This document shows, piece by piece, positions 33,373 through 42,426 of a stretch of DNA of 49,138 nucleotides. A model generated the notes under the pieces. That model did not search any database. It was not told where the DNA came from and saw only the letters and a list, made by a program, of their open reading frames with translations. The position numbers and the translations under genes were made by a program. The stretch is taken from contig WSLY01000017.1 in assembly GCA_013316825.1 (NCBI GenBank), positions 1-49,138 on the forward strand, written 5' to 3'. The DNA comes from Lachnospiraceae bacterium (GTDB lineage: Bacteria; Bacillota; Clostridia; Lachnospirales; Lachnospiraceae). Each line of letters starts with the position of its first letter. The first letter of the stretch is position 1.

Positions 33373-33417
33373 ATCCCTTCTCCTTTCAGATTTTTCTTTT
33401 CAAATTCTCTTACATCC

Positions 33418-33446
33418 ATTATACTAGATGTGTAAATTGCATACAA
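33418..33446 (-). promoter_or_regulatory. Promoter of pta-ackA
   Basis: Minus strand: -35 TTGTAT (33446-33441), 17-base spacer, -10 TATAAT (33423-33418, perfect), 45 bases before the pta ATG. Confidence 0.78.
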
Positions 33447-33520
33447 GGAAAAATATGCGGAAAATTGTACAATTTCAGATGCATCTTTTTTGCTGTTTTC
33501 CCTTAAAAAACGTGATATTT

Positions 33521-33550
33521 TTAACAATGTAACCGCTTACAGGATATGTT
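33521..33550 (+). promoter_or_regulatory. Candidate promoter of tmcAL
   Basis: Plus strand: TTAACA (33521-33526), 18-base spacer, TATGTT (33545-33550). Between it and the gene is a 12-bp perfect palindrome ACGTTATAACGT at 33583-33594, part of a tandem ACGTTATA repeat, which could be an operator. Confidence 0.45.
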
Positions 33551-33608
33551 ATTTTTTTCACATGAAAAATAAACATATTTAGACGTTATAACGTTATAAG
33601 GAGAAGTT

Positions 33609-34907
33609 ATGAAAACTGTCGGTATTATTGCGGAGTACAATCCATTTCACAATGGACATCTTTATCAGCTTCAAAAAGCAAAAGCGCTTTCGGCTGCCGA
33701 TTTTGTCATTGTTGTTTTAAGCGGTAACTTTGTCCAACGCGGCACCCCCGCCCTGTTAGACAAATATGCCCGCTGTGAAATGGCGCTGCGCTGCGGCGCC
33801 GATTTGGTTGTAGAACTGCCTGTATGCTATGCTACGGGCAGCGCCGAGTACTTCGCCAAAGGCGCCATTTCCCTTTTAGCCAAGCTCAAGGTGGATGCCC
33901 TCTGCTTTGGCAGTGAATGCGGCAGCATCGACACCCTCCGGCAAGCCGCACAGGTATTGTCAGACGAGCCGGAAGACTTCCGAGAGACACTCGCATATCA
34001 CCTGCACCGAGGGTTATCCTTTCCTGCGGCGCGGAGCCTTGCCCTGACACGCTGCCTTGCGGATGCCTCTTTTGACGACTCTTTTCTAAAATCTCCCAAT
34101 AATATACTGGGAATCGAATACCTGAAGGCACTGATAAAACTTGACAGCCCTATGGAGGTCTATACGCTTCCAAGGCAGGGTGCAGGCTATTTGGAGCACT
34201 CCCTGCCCTCACAAAAAGACTCCCCTGCTCCAAGTTCTCTTTTCCAAAGCAAAGCAGAGAGGCCCGCAGACGGACAGTTTTTCTGCTCCGCTCTCGCTCT
34301 GCGGCACCGGCTTTTAGACGGCGGCTCCTGCGACGGGCTTTCTCCTTTTATGCCCAAAGCCGCCCTGCACATTTTAGAGCGGGAGCTCTCTTTCGGAAAA
34401 TCCGTCTGTACTGAGGACTTTTCCTCCATGCTCTTTTACCGCCTGCTGCAATTACAGCCTGACGGCTATTGTGCCTTTGTGGATATATCGGAAAACCTTT
34501 CTGACAAAATCGGAAAACTTTTAGAACACTATATTTCCTGGACGCAGTTCTGCTCTGATTTGCTGAAGTCAAAGGATATTACCCATTCTCGCTTAAACCG
34601 CTCTCTGCTTCACATTCTCTTAAATATACAAAAGCAGGATTTGGCATATTACGAAGCAGAAGGAAATGCCCAATATGCCCGCATACTCGGCTTTCGGGAA
34701 ATCTCCCGCGGGCTGTTTGCCTGCCTTCCAAAGGATTTCCCCCTTTTGTCGAAGCTCTCCGGCGCCGAAAAAATCCTCTCTCCCACCGGTATGCGCCAAT
34801 TACGGCAGGACATTTTTGCAGCACATCTCTACGAGAGCATAAAGGCACAAAAAACCGGCGTTCCCATACAAAATGAGTACCGCCGGCAAATGGTAATCAT
34901 CACCTGA
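33609..34907 (+). CDS. tmcAL: tRNA(Met) cytidine acetate ligase TmcAL
   Basis: Uses ATP and acetate to form N4-acetylcytidine at the wobble base of elongator tRNA-Met. 432 residues; the nucleotidyltransferase HIGH-like motif is EYNPFHNGHLYQL (HNGH at 14-17), followed by VVLSGNFVQRGTPALLDKYA, ADLVVELPVCYATGSAEYFA and SPNNILGIEYLKAL. ATG at 33609 follows ATAAGGAGAAGTT. It is divergent from pta-ackA, which make acetate, its substrate. The stop at 34907 touches the ktrA stop. Confidence 0.93.
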   Translation: MKTVGIIAEYNPFHNGHLYQLQKAKALSAADFVIVVLSGNFVQRGTPALLDKYARCEMALRCGADLVVELPVCYATGSAEYFAKGAISLLAKLKVDALCFGSECGSIDTLRQAAQVLSDEPEDFRETLAYHLHRGLSFPAARSLALTRCLADASFDDSFLKSPNNILGIEYLKALIKLDSPMEVYTLPRQGAGYLEHSLPSQKDSPAPSSLFQSKAERPADGQFFCSALALRHRLLDGGSCDGLSPFMPKAALHILERELSFGKSVCTEDFSSMLFYRLLQLQPDGYCAFVDISENLSDKIGKLLEHYISWTQFCSDLLKSKDITHSRLNRSLLHILLNIQKQDLAYYEAEGNAQYARILGFREISRGLFACLPKDFPLLSKLSGAEKILSPTGMRQLRQDIFAAHLYESIKAQKTGVPIQNEYRRQMVIIT

Positions 34908-35579
34908 TTACAGCAGTCTGTCCATCTTATTTTTATCTGCTACCACCCAGAGGGACATTTTAGGTGTCAGCTTTTTATCCGGGTCAATGTCGATAAGCGC
35001 CTCGCTGTTTATGCTTTCCTTGATGGCGATGACATTGATTTGATATTTATTTCTAAGCTTCAATTCCCGCAAGGTTTTCCCTGCCCACTCAGGCTTAACC
35101 TGTACCTCTACCATGCGGATTTTCTGGGAAAGTTCCACAAACTCCAGAAAGTTGCCTGCAAGCAGATTGTGCGCAACGCGCAACCCGGACTCTCTCTCCG
35201 GTATAATCACACGGTCCGCACCTGTCTTCCTGAGTATCTTTGCATGCATATCTTCTTTCGCCTTGGCAATTACAAGCGGGACTCCCGCTTCCTTCGCCAT
35301 AATGCTCGCCATTATACTTGCGTCAAGGCTTCCTGTTATCGCCACAATCACTGCATCCATATTGGAGATGCCGAGAGATGCCATCACCTTTCCGTCGCAG
35401 ACATCCGCCCTGACCGCATAAGTCACATGGTCCGCTATATCGGAAACCCGCTCTTCATCCCTGTCAATGGCAAGCACCTGCGCGCCTGCTGCCGCCAGTT
35501 CCATAGCGACGCTGCTCCCAAACTTTCCCAAACCAATTACTGCAAAAGACTGCTTCTCTAAGTCTTTCTTCTTTCCCAT
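34908..35579 (-). CDS. ktrA: Potassium uptake regulatory subunit KtrA (RCK protein)
   Basis: Cytosolic ring subunit that gates the KtrB channel in response to nucleotide. 223 residues: a Rossmann RCK-N domain (VIGLGKFGSSVAMELAAAG with GxGxxG at 16-21; acidic Asp40 in LAIDRDEE), then an RCK-C domain (KIRMVEVQVKPEWAGKTLRE; SLWVVADKNKMDRLL). Cotranscribed with ktrB (gap 56 bases). Its stop codon directly abuts the tmcAL stop on the other strand. Confidence 0.93.
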   Translation of the reverse strand: MGKKKDLEKQSFAVIGLGKFGSSVAMELAAAGAQVLAIDRDEERVSDIADHVTYAVRADVCDGKVMASLGISNMDAVIVAITGSLDASIMASIMAKEAGVPLVIAKAKEDMHAKILRKTGADRVIIPERESGLRVAHNLLAGNFLEFVELSQKIRMVEVQVKPEWAGKTLRELKLRNKYQINVIAIKESINSEALIDIDPDKKLTPKMSLWVVADKNKMDRLL

Positions 35580-35635
35580 ATAGCTTCCCTCCTGCCTTCC
35601 GAATCCGCTCTTTCGGCAACCTGCTTTCTTTCCTC

Positions 35636-37024
35636 TCAGCCAACCGGAACATCCTCCTCCGGAAAGCTGTAAATTCCTTTGCTTTTTCTTTTTTTACCCA
35701 ATGCAATTGCCAGTGAAATCGGTCCTGTCCTGCCCAGATACATGCAGAGCACAATCACAAGCTTCCCCGCCGTGTGCAGCGTCCCCGTCACATTCCGCGA
35801 AAGCCCCACTGTAGCAGTTGCGCTGATGACCTCGTACGCCATATCCAAAAAATTCCCCTTCTCCAGCACAAGCATCGCCATTAAAGCACTGCCCACTGCC
35901 ACCATACTGATTGCCACAACGCCCAGCGCCTTACGTACCGTATCCTGCGACAAGGTTCTGCCAAATACCGTATTTTCCTGTCTGCCCCGAATCAGGCACC
36001 AGACCGCCAGTACCAGTACTGCCATTGTCGTCGTCTTGATGCCGCCTGCCGTTCCAATCGGCGAGCCTCCCACAAACATACACATCATGGAAAAAAAGGC
36101 GCCCGCCTCCGTCAGATTTTCCTGCGGCATGGTGCAGAAGCCCGCCGTCCTTAAGGTCACCGACTGGAACGTAGACATAAGCGCCTGCTTTGGCAGCGGC
36201 TTGCCCTGCAGAGTTGCCGGATTATGCCGCTCCAGCAGGAAAATGCCCAGCGCACCGCCCACAATCAGGATTGCCGTAAACAACAATACCAGCTTGCTGT
36301 GCAGCGACAATCTCCGCAAACCGCTGCGCACCCGCTTTTTTTCTTTTACCACATATTTTACACTTTCTGCAATTTCCCACCAGACCGGAAAGCCCAGCCC
36401 TCCCGCAACGATAAGAAACATAGTAGTCAGGTTAAACAGGACATTACCGTCAAAAGCAAGAAGACTGCTTGGTCCCATCAAATCCATTCCTGCATTGCAG
36501 AAAGCAGAAACCGCATGAAACAAGGAATACCAAATTCCCTTCACGGGACCGTACAGCGGCACAAGTGTAATTGCACTGAGTACCATGCCAATGCCTTCTA
36601 TCAGAAAAGTACCTGCAAACACTTTCTTTAAGAAACGCAAAAGACCGCTTAAGCTGCTTAGATTAAACGCCTCCTCTAAGAGAAGCCTGTCCCGCAGCGT
36701 AATCTTTTTGCGCAGCAGCAAAAGCGCCGCCGTTGTAAACGCAATAATCCCCAGACCTCCGCACTGTATCAGCAGTAAAATAACAATCTGTCCAAAAATA
36801 CTCCAGTAGCCTGCTGTCTCCACCACCACAAGCCCCGTAACGCACACGGAGGTCGTCGCCGTAAAAAGCGCGTCGGGAAACGGCGCCGCACGTCCGCTTT
36901 TTGTTGCAAAGGGCAGGCATAAAAGCAGGGTGCCGACCAGAATCGCTCCTAAAAATCCCAGTAATATCAACTGCGTCGGCGTACACCGCCATATTTTTTT
37001 ATCCGTCTCATTTTTCCTTTTCAT
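35636..37024 (-). CDS. ktrB: Potassium channel subunit KtrB/TrkH
   Basis: Membrane pore of a Ktr/Trk potassium uptake system. About 462 residues with four pore repeats. The filter regions TTSVCVTGLVVVET, AFCNAGMDLMG, TLRTAGFCTM and SATATVGLSRNVTG each hold the conserved Gly. TrkH-like segments such as LLIQCGGLGIIAFTT and GGSPIGTAGGIKTTT are present. The start at 37024 (MKRKNETDKKIW) lies 19 bases after the UPF0210 stop; ATG at 37036 is also possible. The frame extends to 37138 inside the upstream gene, which is not credible as the start. Confidence 0.94.
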   Translation of the reverse strand: MKRKNETDKKIWRCTPTQLILLGFLGAILVGTLLLCLPFATKSGRAAPFPDALFTATTSVCVTGLVVVETAGYWSIFGQIVILLLIQCGGLGIIAFTTAALLLLRKKITLRDRLLLEEAFNLSSLSGLLRFLKKVFAGTFLIEGIGMVLSAITLVPLYGPVKGIWYSLFHAVSAFCNAGMDLMGPSSLLAFDGNVLFNLTTMFLIVAGGLGFPVWWEIAESVKYVVKEKKRVRSGLRRLSLHSKLVLLFTAILIVGGALGIFLLERHNPATLQGKPLPKQALMSTFQSVTLRTAGFCTMPQENLTEAGAFFSMMCMFVGGSPIGTAGGIKTTTMAVLVLAVWCLIRGRQENTVFGRTLSQDTVRKALGVVAISMVAVGSALMAMLVLEKGNFLDMAYEVISATATVGLSRNVTGTLHTAGKLVIVLCMYLGRTGPISLAIALGKKRKSKGIYSFPEEDVPVG

Positions 37025-37043
37025 TTTGACACACATTCCAATA

Positions 37044-38408
37044 TCAATTTTTAAAGCTGTGAATCGGCGCAGGAATCCGTCCCTCCCGACTGATAAATGC
37101 GTCGCAGGAAAAACGGTTGACCGGCATAATCGGCGCATAGCCTAACAATCCGCCAAATTCCACGGTTTCTCCTACGCCTTTTCCGATAACCGGTATAATT
37201 CTCACCGCCGTCGTCTTCTGGTTCACCATGCCAATCGCCATTTCATCCGCAATAATACCTGAGATGGCTGCCGCTTTCACATCCCCGGGAATGGCTATCA
37301 TATCCAGTCCCACGGAGCAGACGCAGGTCATCGCCTCCAACTTCTCAAGAGTGAGCGCTCCCTGCGTAACTGCCTCAATCATGCCTCTGTCTTCACTGAC
37401 GGGGATAAACGCACCTGAAAGTCCGCCCACATAGGACGAAGCCATCACACCGCCTTTTTTCACCTGATCGTTTAAAAGGGCAAGCGCCGCCGTGGTTCCG
37501 GGCGCACCCGCATACTCCAGTCCCATTTCACACAAAATATCTGCCACGCTGTCTCCAACCGCCGGTGTGGGAGCCAAAGATAAATCCACAATCCCAAAGG
37601 GTACTCCCAGCATACGGGAGGCTTCCTTGGCAACCAGCTGCCCCACCCTTGTCACCTTAAACGCCGTCTTTTTGATAGTCTCACAGAGCACCTCGAAGCT
37701 TTCGCCCCGCACTTTTTGAAGCGCAGTCTTTACCACGCCCGGACCGCTGACACCGACGTTGATAATCTTATCCGCTTCCGTAATGCCATGGAAAGCGCCC
37801 GCCATAAAAGGATTATCATCCGGTGCGTTGCAGAACACCACCAGCTTGGCACAGCCTAAAGAATCCTCCTCCTTTGTGTACTCCGCCGTCTGCTTCACGA
37901 TTTCCCCCATAAGCCGCACCGCATCCATATTGATGCCCGTGCGGGTGGATCCTAAGTTGACGGAGCTGCACACCCGCTCCGTCTTGGCAAGCGCCTGCGG
38001 AATGGAGCGTATCAAAAGCTCATCCGCCTTTGTCATGCCCTTGCTCACCAGCGCAGAATATCCGCCGATGAAATTGACGCCGACTTTGTGCGCAACCTCG
38101 TCAAGCGTCTCCGCCAGCTCTGCAAAATCCGCCTCCGTCTTACATGCCGCGCCTCCCACCAGCGCAATCGGCGTCACGGAAATCCGCTTGTTTACAATTG
38201 GGATACCGTACTCTTCGGAAATTTCTTCCCCCACCTTTACCAAGTCCTTTGCCGCCTCATATATTTTGTCATATATTTTTTGTTTTACTTTTGCAAGGTC
38301 AGAATCTATGCAGTCTAACAGGCTGATGCCCATCGTAATGGTGCGGACGTCAAGATTCTCCTTCTCAATCATATTATTGGTTTCCACCACTTCATATATG
38401 TTAATCAT
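37044..38408 (-). CDS. UPF0210 (PFL-fold family) protein
   Basis: 454 residues, start at 38408 ([18 protein letters not shown]). Family stretches seen: [95 protein letters not shown] and [20 protein letters not shown]. The family is conserved in bacteria and archaea, shows structural likeness to glycyl-radical enzymes, and has no firmly assigned reaction. It is paired with an ACT-domain protein 19 bases upstream, a widespread pair. Confidence 0.9.
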   Translation of the reverse strand: MINIYEVVETNNMIEKENLDVRTITMGISLLDCIDSDLAKVKQKIYDKIYEAAKDLVKVGEEISEEYGIPIVNKRISVTPIALVGGAACKTEADFAELAETLDEVAHKVGVNFIGGYSALVSKGMTKADELLIRSIPQALAKTERVCSSVNLGSTRTGINMDAVRLMGEIVKQTAEYTKEEDSLGCAKLVVFCNAPDDNPFMAGAFHGITEADKIINVGVSGPGVVKTALQKVRGESFEVLCETIKKTAFKVTRVGQLVAKEASRMLGVPFGIVDLSLAPTPAVGDSVADILCEMGLEYAGAPGTTAALALLNDQVKKGGVMASSYVGGLSGAFIPVSEDRGMIEAVTQGALTLEKLEAMTCVCSVGLDMIAIPGDVKAAAISGIIADEMAIGMVNQKTTAVRIIPVIGKGVGETVEFGGLLGYAPIMPVNRFSCDAFISREGRIPAPIHSFKN

Positions 38409-38427
38409 GCCATTTTCCCCGCCTTGT

Positions 38428-38700
38428 TCAGATTCTGTGCATCTTATCAAATATTTCTTCCTTCTGGCATTTGATGATGACGCCAATCTCTTCACCAAGC
38501 TTTGCCAAGTCATCCGCCATATCCCCGTGCTCCTTTGTGCCGCCCGATGTGTCCACCACCATCATCATGTTAAAATACCCCTGCACAATCGTCTGCGCAA
38601 TGTCCAGTATGTTGATGCGGTTGTCTGCAAGATATGTGCATACCCTGGCAATGATTCCCACCGTATCTTTTCCTACAACGGTAATAATTGTCTTTTTCAT
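38428..38700 (-). CDS. ACT-domain protein (UPF0237 family)
   Basis: 90 residues forming a single ACT domain: [20 protein letters not shown], then [20 protein letters not shown] and [13 protein letters not shown] domains bind amino acids, and this family almost always precedes a UPF0210 gene, as here; it may be its regulatory subunit. ATG at 38700 follows GGATAAGGGAAAC. First gene of the ACT-UPF0210-ktrB-ktrA row. Confidence 0.92.
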   Translation of the reverse strand: MKKTIITVVGKDTVGIIARVCTYLADNRINILDIAQTIVQGYFNMMMVVDTSGGTKEHGDMADDLAKLGEEIGVIIKCQKEEIFDKMHRI

Positions 38701-38786
38701 GTTTCCCTTATCCTTCTTTCTTTCATTGTATCATCCACACAATATCATTTTTCATACTTGCCGCTAAGCTTCCATTTACCGCTGTC

Positions 38787-38815
38787 ATTGTATCACGCGC
38801 CATAAAAAATAGCAA
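38787..38815 (-). promoter_or_regulatory. Promoter of the ACT-UPF0210-ktrBA operon
   Basis: Minus strand: -35 TTGCTA (38815-38810), 17-base spacer, -10 TACAAT (38792-38787). A second GATACAAT lies closer to the gene (38726-38733 region) but has no good -35. Confidence 0.6.
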
Positions 38816-38834
38816 GAAAACAGCTTCATTCCCT

Positions 38835-39632
38835 TTATATTTCCACAGCAGGAGACGGCTCGCTGCGCTGTGCGACGGATATGGCAAAATCCTCCGCCTT
38901 GTAAGGATTTTCTCCCAGCGTAATCTCCATTCTGACCGACTCATAAGCAAGCTCCGGCATATTATTTTCCTTACTCAAGTGCCCCAACAGAATTGCCTTT
39001 AAACCATCATGCAGGATGCGACTTAACAGCCTGCCCGAATTTTCATTGGACAGATGCCCCCTGTCGCCTAAAATCCGCTGCTTCAGATAATAGGGATAAG
39101 GTCCCACCTGCAGCATATTGACATCATGATTTGCCTCTAACAGCAAAGCGTCCATGCCCTTTAAACACTCCACCGTATAATCATTATAAACGCCCAAATC
39201 GGTACACACCGCAACCCGCTTTCTGCCATAGCCTATCCGATAGGCAACCGGCTCGGCGGCATCGTGGGAAATCCGCATGGGCGACACTGTCAAATCTTTT
39301 ATTATCAGCCTGCTGTCCGCCTCTATTTCATGAAAAAGCGACGGCTCCGGTGCATTTTTGCCGCCGTTTTTCAACATCGCCCCGATGGTTCCCCTTGTTG
39401 CAAAAATGGGAATCCCATACTTTCTGCAAAGCACGCCCAAACCTGCAATGTGGTCTGCGTGCTCATGGGTCACCAGTATGCCGTCGATATCATGTCCGGT
39501 AAGCCCAAGGCTATGTAAACCCGCTTCTGTTTTTTTGCCGCTGATTCCCACGTCCACCAATAAATGCGTGGCTTCGGAACCCACATAAATGCAGTTACCG
39601 CTGCTGCCGCTGGCTATACTGCAAAGTCTCAT
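38835..39632 (-). CDS. Metallo-beta-lactamase-fold hydrolase, WalJ/YycJ-like
   Basis: 265 residues. MRLCSIASGSSGNCIYVGSE at the start is typical of the YycJ/WalJ family, and the metal site is complete: VTHEHADH (His56, His58, Asp60, His61), ISHDAAEP, CTDLG, and LGHLSKENN. WalJ is linked to coordination of division with DNA replication and may be a 5'-exonuclease. Here it ends a row with polA, coaE and an FtsA-like gene rather than walKR. Confidence 0.9.
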   Translation of the reverse strand: MRLCSIASGSSGNCIYVGSEATHLLVDVGISGKKTEAGLHSLGLTGHDIDGILVTHEHADHIAGLGVLCRKYGIPIFATRGTIGAMLKNGGKNAPEPSLFHEIEADSRLIIKDLTVSPMRISHDAAEPVAYRIGYGRKRVAVCTDLGVYNDYTVECLKGMDALLLEANHDVNMLQVGPYPYYLKQRILGDRGHLSNENSGRLLSRILHDGLKAILLGHLSKENNMPELAYESVRMEITLGENPYKAEDFAISVAQRSEPSPAVEI

Positions 39633-39650
39633 GTCAATCCTCTCTTCTCT

Positions 39651-41819
39651 CTATGGCTGCCAGTAAATTTCAAAAACGTCGCCATCCTTGATTTCTCTTA
39701 AATATTCTGCTTTTTCTCCATTCAAGCCCGTGTATACGCTGCTTCCATGGGGCTTTGACAAATCAAAATCTATGTAGTCAAACACGTCCACATATACATA
39801 AGAAGCCTTGCCGCTCATCCGCACAGGACTTCCGTTGACAAGCACCACAATATCATGCGGCGCGGGCTTTTGGGGCGCGGGCTTTTGGGGCGTATGCTCT
39901 GCGCCTTCCATCGCCTCGGCTGCCCTCTCTCCTGCTGTCTCGCTGTCCTCATCCTCCGTGCCGGCATCTTCCTCGCCGACACGCTGCCAATCCTCTTCCT
40001 GCATAGCTTCTTCCGTATCCTGACAGTGGTAAAATGCCAGCGCTTTTTCTCCCCAGTCCACGCTGAAATTCTCATAGACAGGCGTATTTCTGTCCGCCGC
40101 CACATGGTTTACCGCAAAGGGGGTATCCTCAGGCAATAATACATCCATAAATTCCAAAAGCTGCGCAACCGTATAAAAATTCTGCATGGTAATGGCGTCG
40201 CCATCCTGTATCTCATAATAGCCCGACTGCAGGCTGCCGTTAACCTGTACAAATTTTGGCAGAACCACTTTTTTTTCATTTACCACCACCGTGATGGACT
40301 GATGAAATTCGGGCAGACTGCGGACTTCCAGTTTAGCGGGTGCACCCGCTGTAGACGGTATCACGCTTATCAAATCATTTGCCTTAATCGCCGCATGTAT
40401 ATCTGCCGTCTCACCATTTACGGTAATGACAGCCGCTTCGCCAAGCGAGCCTCTCTTAATTTTAGTTCTTCCCTCTATCGTGCAGCTTAGCGCCGCGCCT
40501 CGTTTGGGAAATAAATCCTCATTGGGAAATTCCGCCTGCATAGCGGCATCCACCACCGAAAGCCTGCCATTATCATATATTTTAATCCGCTCATTGTTGA
40601 AGGTTACAAAAACAAAATTATTGTTCTGTTCATAAAAACTTAAGCAGATGCCTACCGGCGTCACCAGCATGGAATCTTTCTCCACATGACTGGGGAAATC
40701 TATAAAACCCATGACCTCGCCGCCTCTTAGGGCAACCCTTTCCTTTACAATATCCAGCTTTTTTGACAAGCTCTCCGTATACCCGGGAATCTTGCCGCCG
40801 CCGCCCACGACAAAGACCGCGCTGACAGGTTTGTCACCGTTTAACTCCCTGATGCATTCCGCTACCGGACGGGTCATGTTCTCAATCACCGGCGCAAGCA
40901 GCTCTGTCAGCTCCTGCGCGCCTATGGTCTGGTCAAGTCCCATGATATCCGTATAGGCGATACCGTCTTCCTGCCCTTTCGATGCTTTTTTTAGTGCATC
41001 CTGCAGACTTCTCTTTATCTGTTCCGCCGCGTTAAAATCCACCAGACAATGCCTTGCAATCTCCTCGGTCAGACTGTCTCCTGCAATGGGAATCATGCCA
41101 TAGGACACAATCGCGCCGTCGCGCGTAATGGAAATATCGGAAGTGCCCGCTCCCACATCCACCAGTGCAATATTCAGCATACGGAACCGCTCCGGTATCG
41201 CCACCTGAATGGCGGCGATAGGCTCTAACGTCAGATTTGCCACCTTCAGTCCCGCGTATTCTACCGCCTTGTAAAGCCCGTCCACTACATCCTCCGGCAA
41301 AAAGGTGACAATCATGTCGGCTCCTATGCTTCCTGCCTTATGCTCCTGCGGATTACCGATTGGATAATGGTTCATATAATAACGAATCACGGAATGCCCC
41401 ACACAGTAAAATTTCATATCCGTGTCATTGCCGCCCTGAAATTCCTCGTACGCCTGCTCCACTCCCATGGCGGACAGGGCATAGACATCCTCCTCCAATA
41501 CCACCCTCTCCTCCGCAAATTCATAGTCCACATGCGTTGTGACGGTCCGAAGTACCCTGCCCGCCGCCGCAATGCAGACCTCCGCAAGCGGAGAGCCGAT
41601 ATCCTGCTCCAGTGCTTCCTTCACTGCCATGATGGTATCGCCGACCTTTTTGATATCGTGAATCTGTCCGTCCAGCATGGCACGGGTTTCATGCTCCTTC
41701 ATCCGCTGTGCCATCACAACGAAACGCTCTTTCGTTCTGTATCCCACCGTTCCCACTATGCTTCTGGTACCGATATCCAGTCCAAACACCGCTTTTCCCT
41801 GATGTGCTATTCCTGCCAC
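39651..41819 (-). CDS. FtsA-like actin-fold protein with long C-terminal extension
   Basis: 722 residues, about 300 more than cell-division FtsA. Residues 1 to about 390 follow FtsA/PilM: GLDIGTRSIVGTVGYR (phosphate 1), an SHS2-like insert, LEPIAAIQVAIP, ALVDVGAGTSDISITRDG (phosphate 2), and VFVVGGGGKIPGYTESLS (adenosine). The rest shows small beta-rich repeats (TFNNERIKIYDNGRLSVVDA; SITVVVNEKKVVLPKFVQVN), an acidic linker with KPAPQKPAP, and a last VLVNGSPVRMSGKASYVYVD module ending in EIYWQP. There is no FtsA-type membrane helix at the end. The start is GTG at 41819 behind GGAGG; it overlaps coaE by 13 bases. Confidence 0.85.
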   Translation of the reverse strand: MAGIAHQGKAVFGLDIGTRSIVGTVGYRTKERFVVMAQRMKEHETRAMLDGQIHDIKKVGDTIMAVKEALEQDIGSPLAEVCIAAAGRVLRTVTTHVDYEFAEERVVLEEDVYALSAMGVEQAYEEFQGGNDTDMKFYCVGHSVIRYYMNHYPIGNPQEHKAGSIGADMIVTFLPEDVVDGLYKAVEYAGLKVANLTLEPIAAIQVAIPERFRMLNIALVDVGAGTSDISITRDGAIVSYGMIPIAGDSLTEEIARHCLVDFNAAEQIKRSLQDALKKASKGQEDGIAYTDIMGLDQTIGAQELTELLAPVIENMTRPVAECIRELNGDKPVSAVFVVGGGGKIPGYTESLSKKLDIVKERVALRGGEVMGFIDFPSHVEKDSMLVTPVGICLSFYEQNNNFVFVTFNNERIKIYDNGRLSVVDAAMQAEFPNEDLFPKRGAALSCTIEGRTKIKRGSLGEAAVITVNGETADIHAAIKANDLISVIPSTAGAPAKLEVRSLPEFHQSITVVVNEKKVVLPKFVQVNGSLQSGYYEIQDGDAITMQNFYTVAQLLEFMDVLLPEDTPFAVNHVAADRNTPVYENFSVDWGEKALAFYHCQDTEEAMQEEDWQRVGEEDAGTEDEDSETAGERAAEAMEGAEHTPQKPAPQKPAPHDIVVLVNGSPVRMSGKASYVYVDVFDYIDFDLSKPHGSSVYTGLNGEKAEYLREIKDGDVFEIYWQP

Positions 41820-42412
41820 GTGTATGCCTCCAGTCTCTTTCTAACCTGCTCATACGCTTCTGCAAGCGTTCCCCCGTTATCTATCACAAAATCACAATTC
41901 TGCCTAAACCGCTCCTCCGTAAGCTGACTCTGCATAATCTGCTCCGTTTTTGCGTCACTGTAGCTTCTGCTCTGCCTAAGCCGCTCTTTCCGCACTGCAA
42001 TAGGCGCATAGATATACCACATTTCATCTACATAGTCCCGATAACCATTTTCAATCAGAAGCGCCGCCTCGATAAAAAACAGCTCCGTGTTTCCTTCCGC
42101 CCGCGCTTTTCTTACTGCATTTTCCAGATACTGCCTGACCGCCGGATGCACAATGGCATTGACCTTTTTCAAAAGCTCATTATCCACAAAAATTCTTGCT
42201 GCCATCCTGTCCCTGTCTATACAGCCGTCCGCTTTTAAGATTCCTTTTCCCAAAAGTGCCGTTATTTTTGCATGGCACACCTGCCCGGGCTGCTGTATCA
42301 GCCGTGCCACCTCGTCCGCCAGATAAATTTTACACCGGTAATGCTGCCTAATAAAATCCAGTATTTCTGTTTTACCTGCGCCAACCCCGCCGGTAATGCC
42401 AATCAGCCGCAT
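41807..42412 (-). CDS. coaE: Dephospho-CoA kinase
   Basis: Last step of coenzyme A synthesis. 201 residues: P-loop GGVGAGKT at 8-15, LADEVARLIQQPG, IVHPAVRQYLE, FIEAALLIENGYRDYVDEMW and RLRQSRSYSDAK. ATG at 42412 follows GAGGGATACT and gives the family start MRLIGITGG; a GTG four codons upstream is possible. Lies 14 bases after polA, a common pairing. Confidence 0.95.
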   Translation of the reverse strand: MRLIGITGGVGAGKTEILDFIRQHYRCKIYLADEVARLIQQPGQVCHAKITALLGKGILKADGCIDRDRMAARIFVDNELLKKVNAIVHPAVRQYLENAVRKARAEGNTELFFIEAALLIENGYRDYVDEMWYIYAPIAVRKERLRQSRSYSDAKTEQIMQSQLTEERFRQNCDFVIDNGGTLAEAYEQVRKRLEAYTWQE

Positions 42413-42426
42413 AGTATCCCTCACTT

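Noticed and set aside
36224..36631. Plus-strand open frames over ktrB (also 38088-38805 and 37759-38805 over UPF0210)
   Set aside because: They mirror strong coding regions on the minus strand, lack ribosome sites and have composition expected of antisense frames.
37228..38326. Possible selfish or toxin-antitoxin pair in the ACT/UPF0210 region
   Set aside because: The two proteins match a widespread housekeeping pair, not a toxin-antitoxin system.
39853..39892. Tandem GGCGCGGGCTTTTGG repeat
   Set aside because: It encodes the KPAPQKPAP linker of the FtsA-like protein; only two copies, not a mobile or regulatory repeat.
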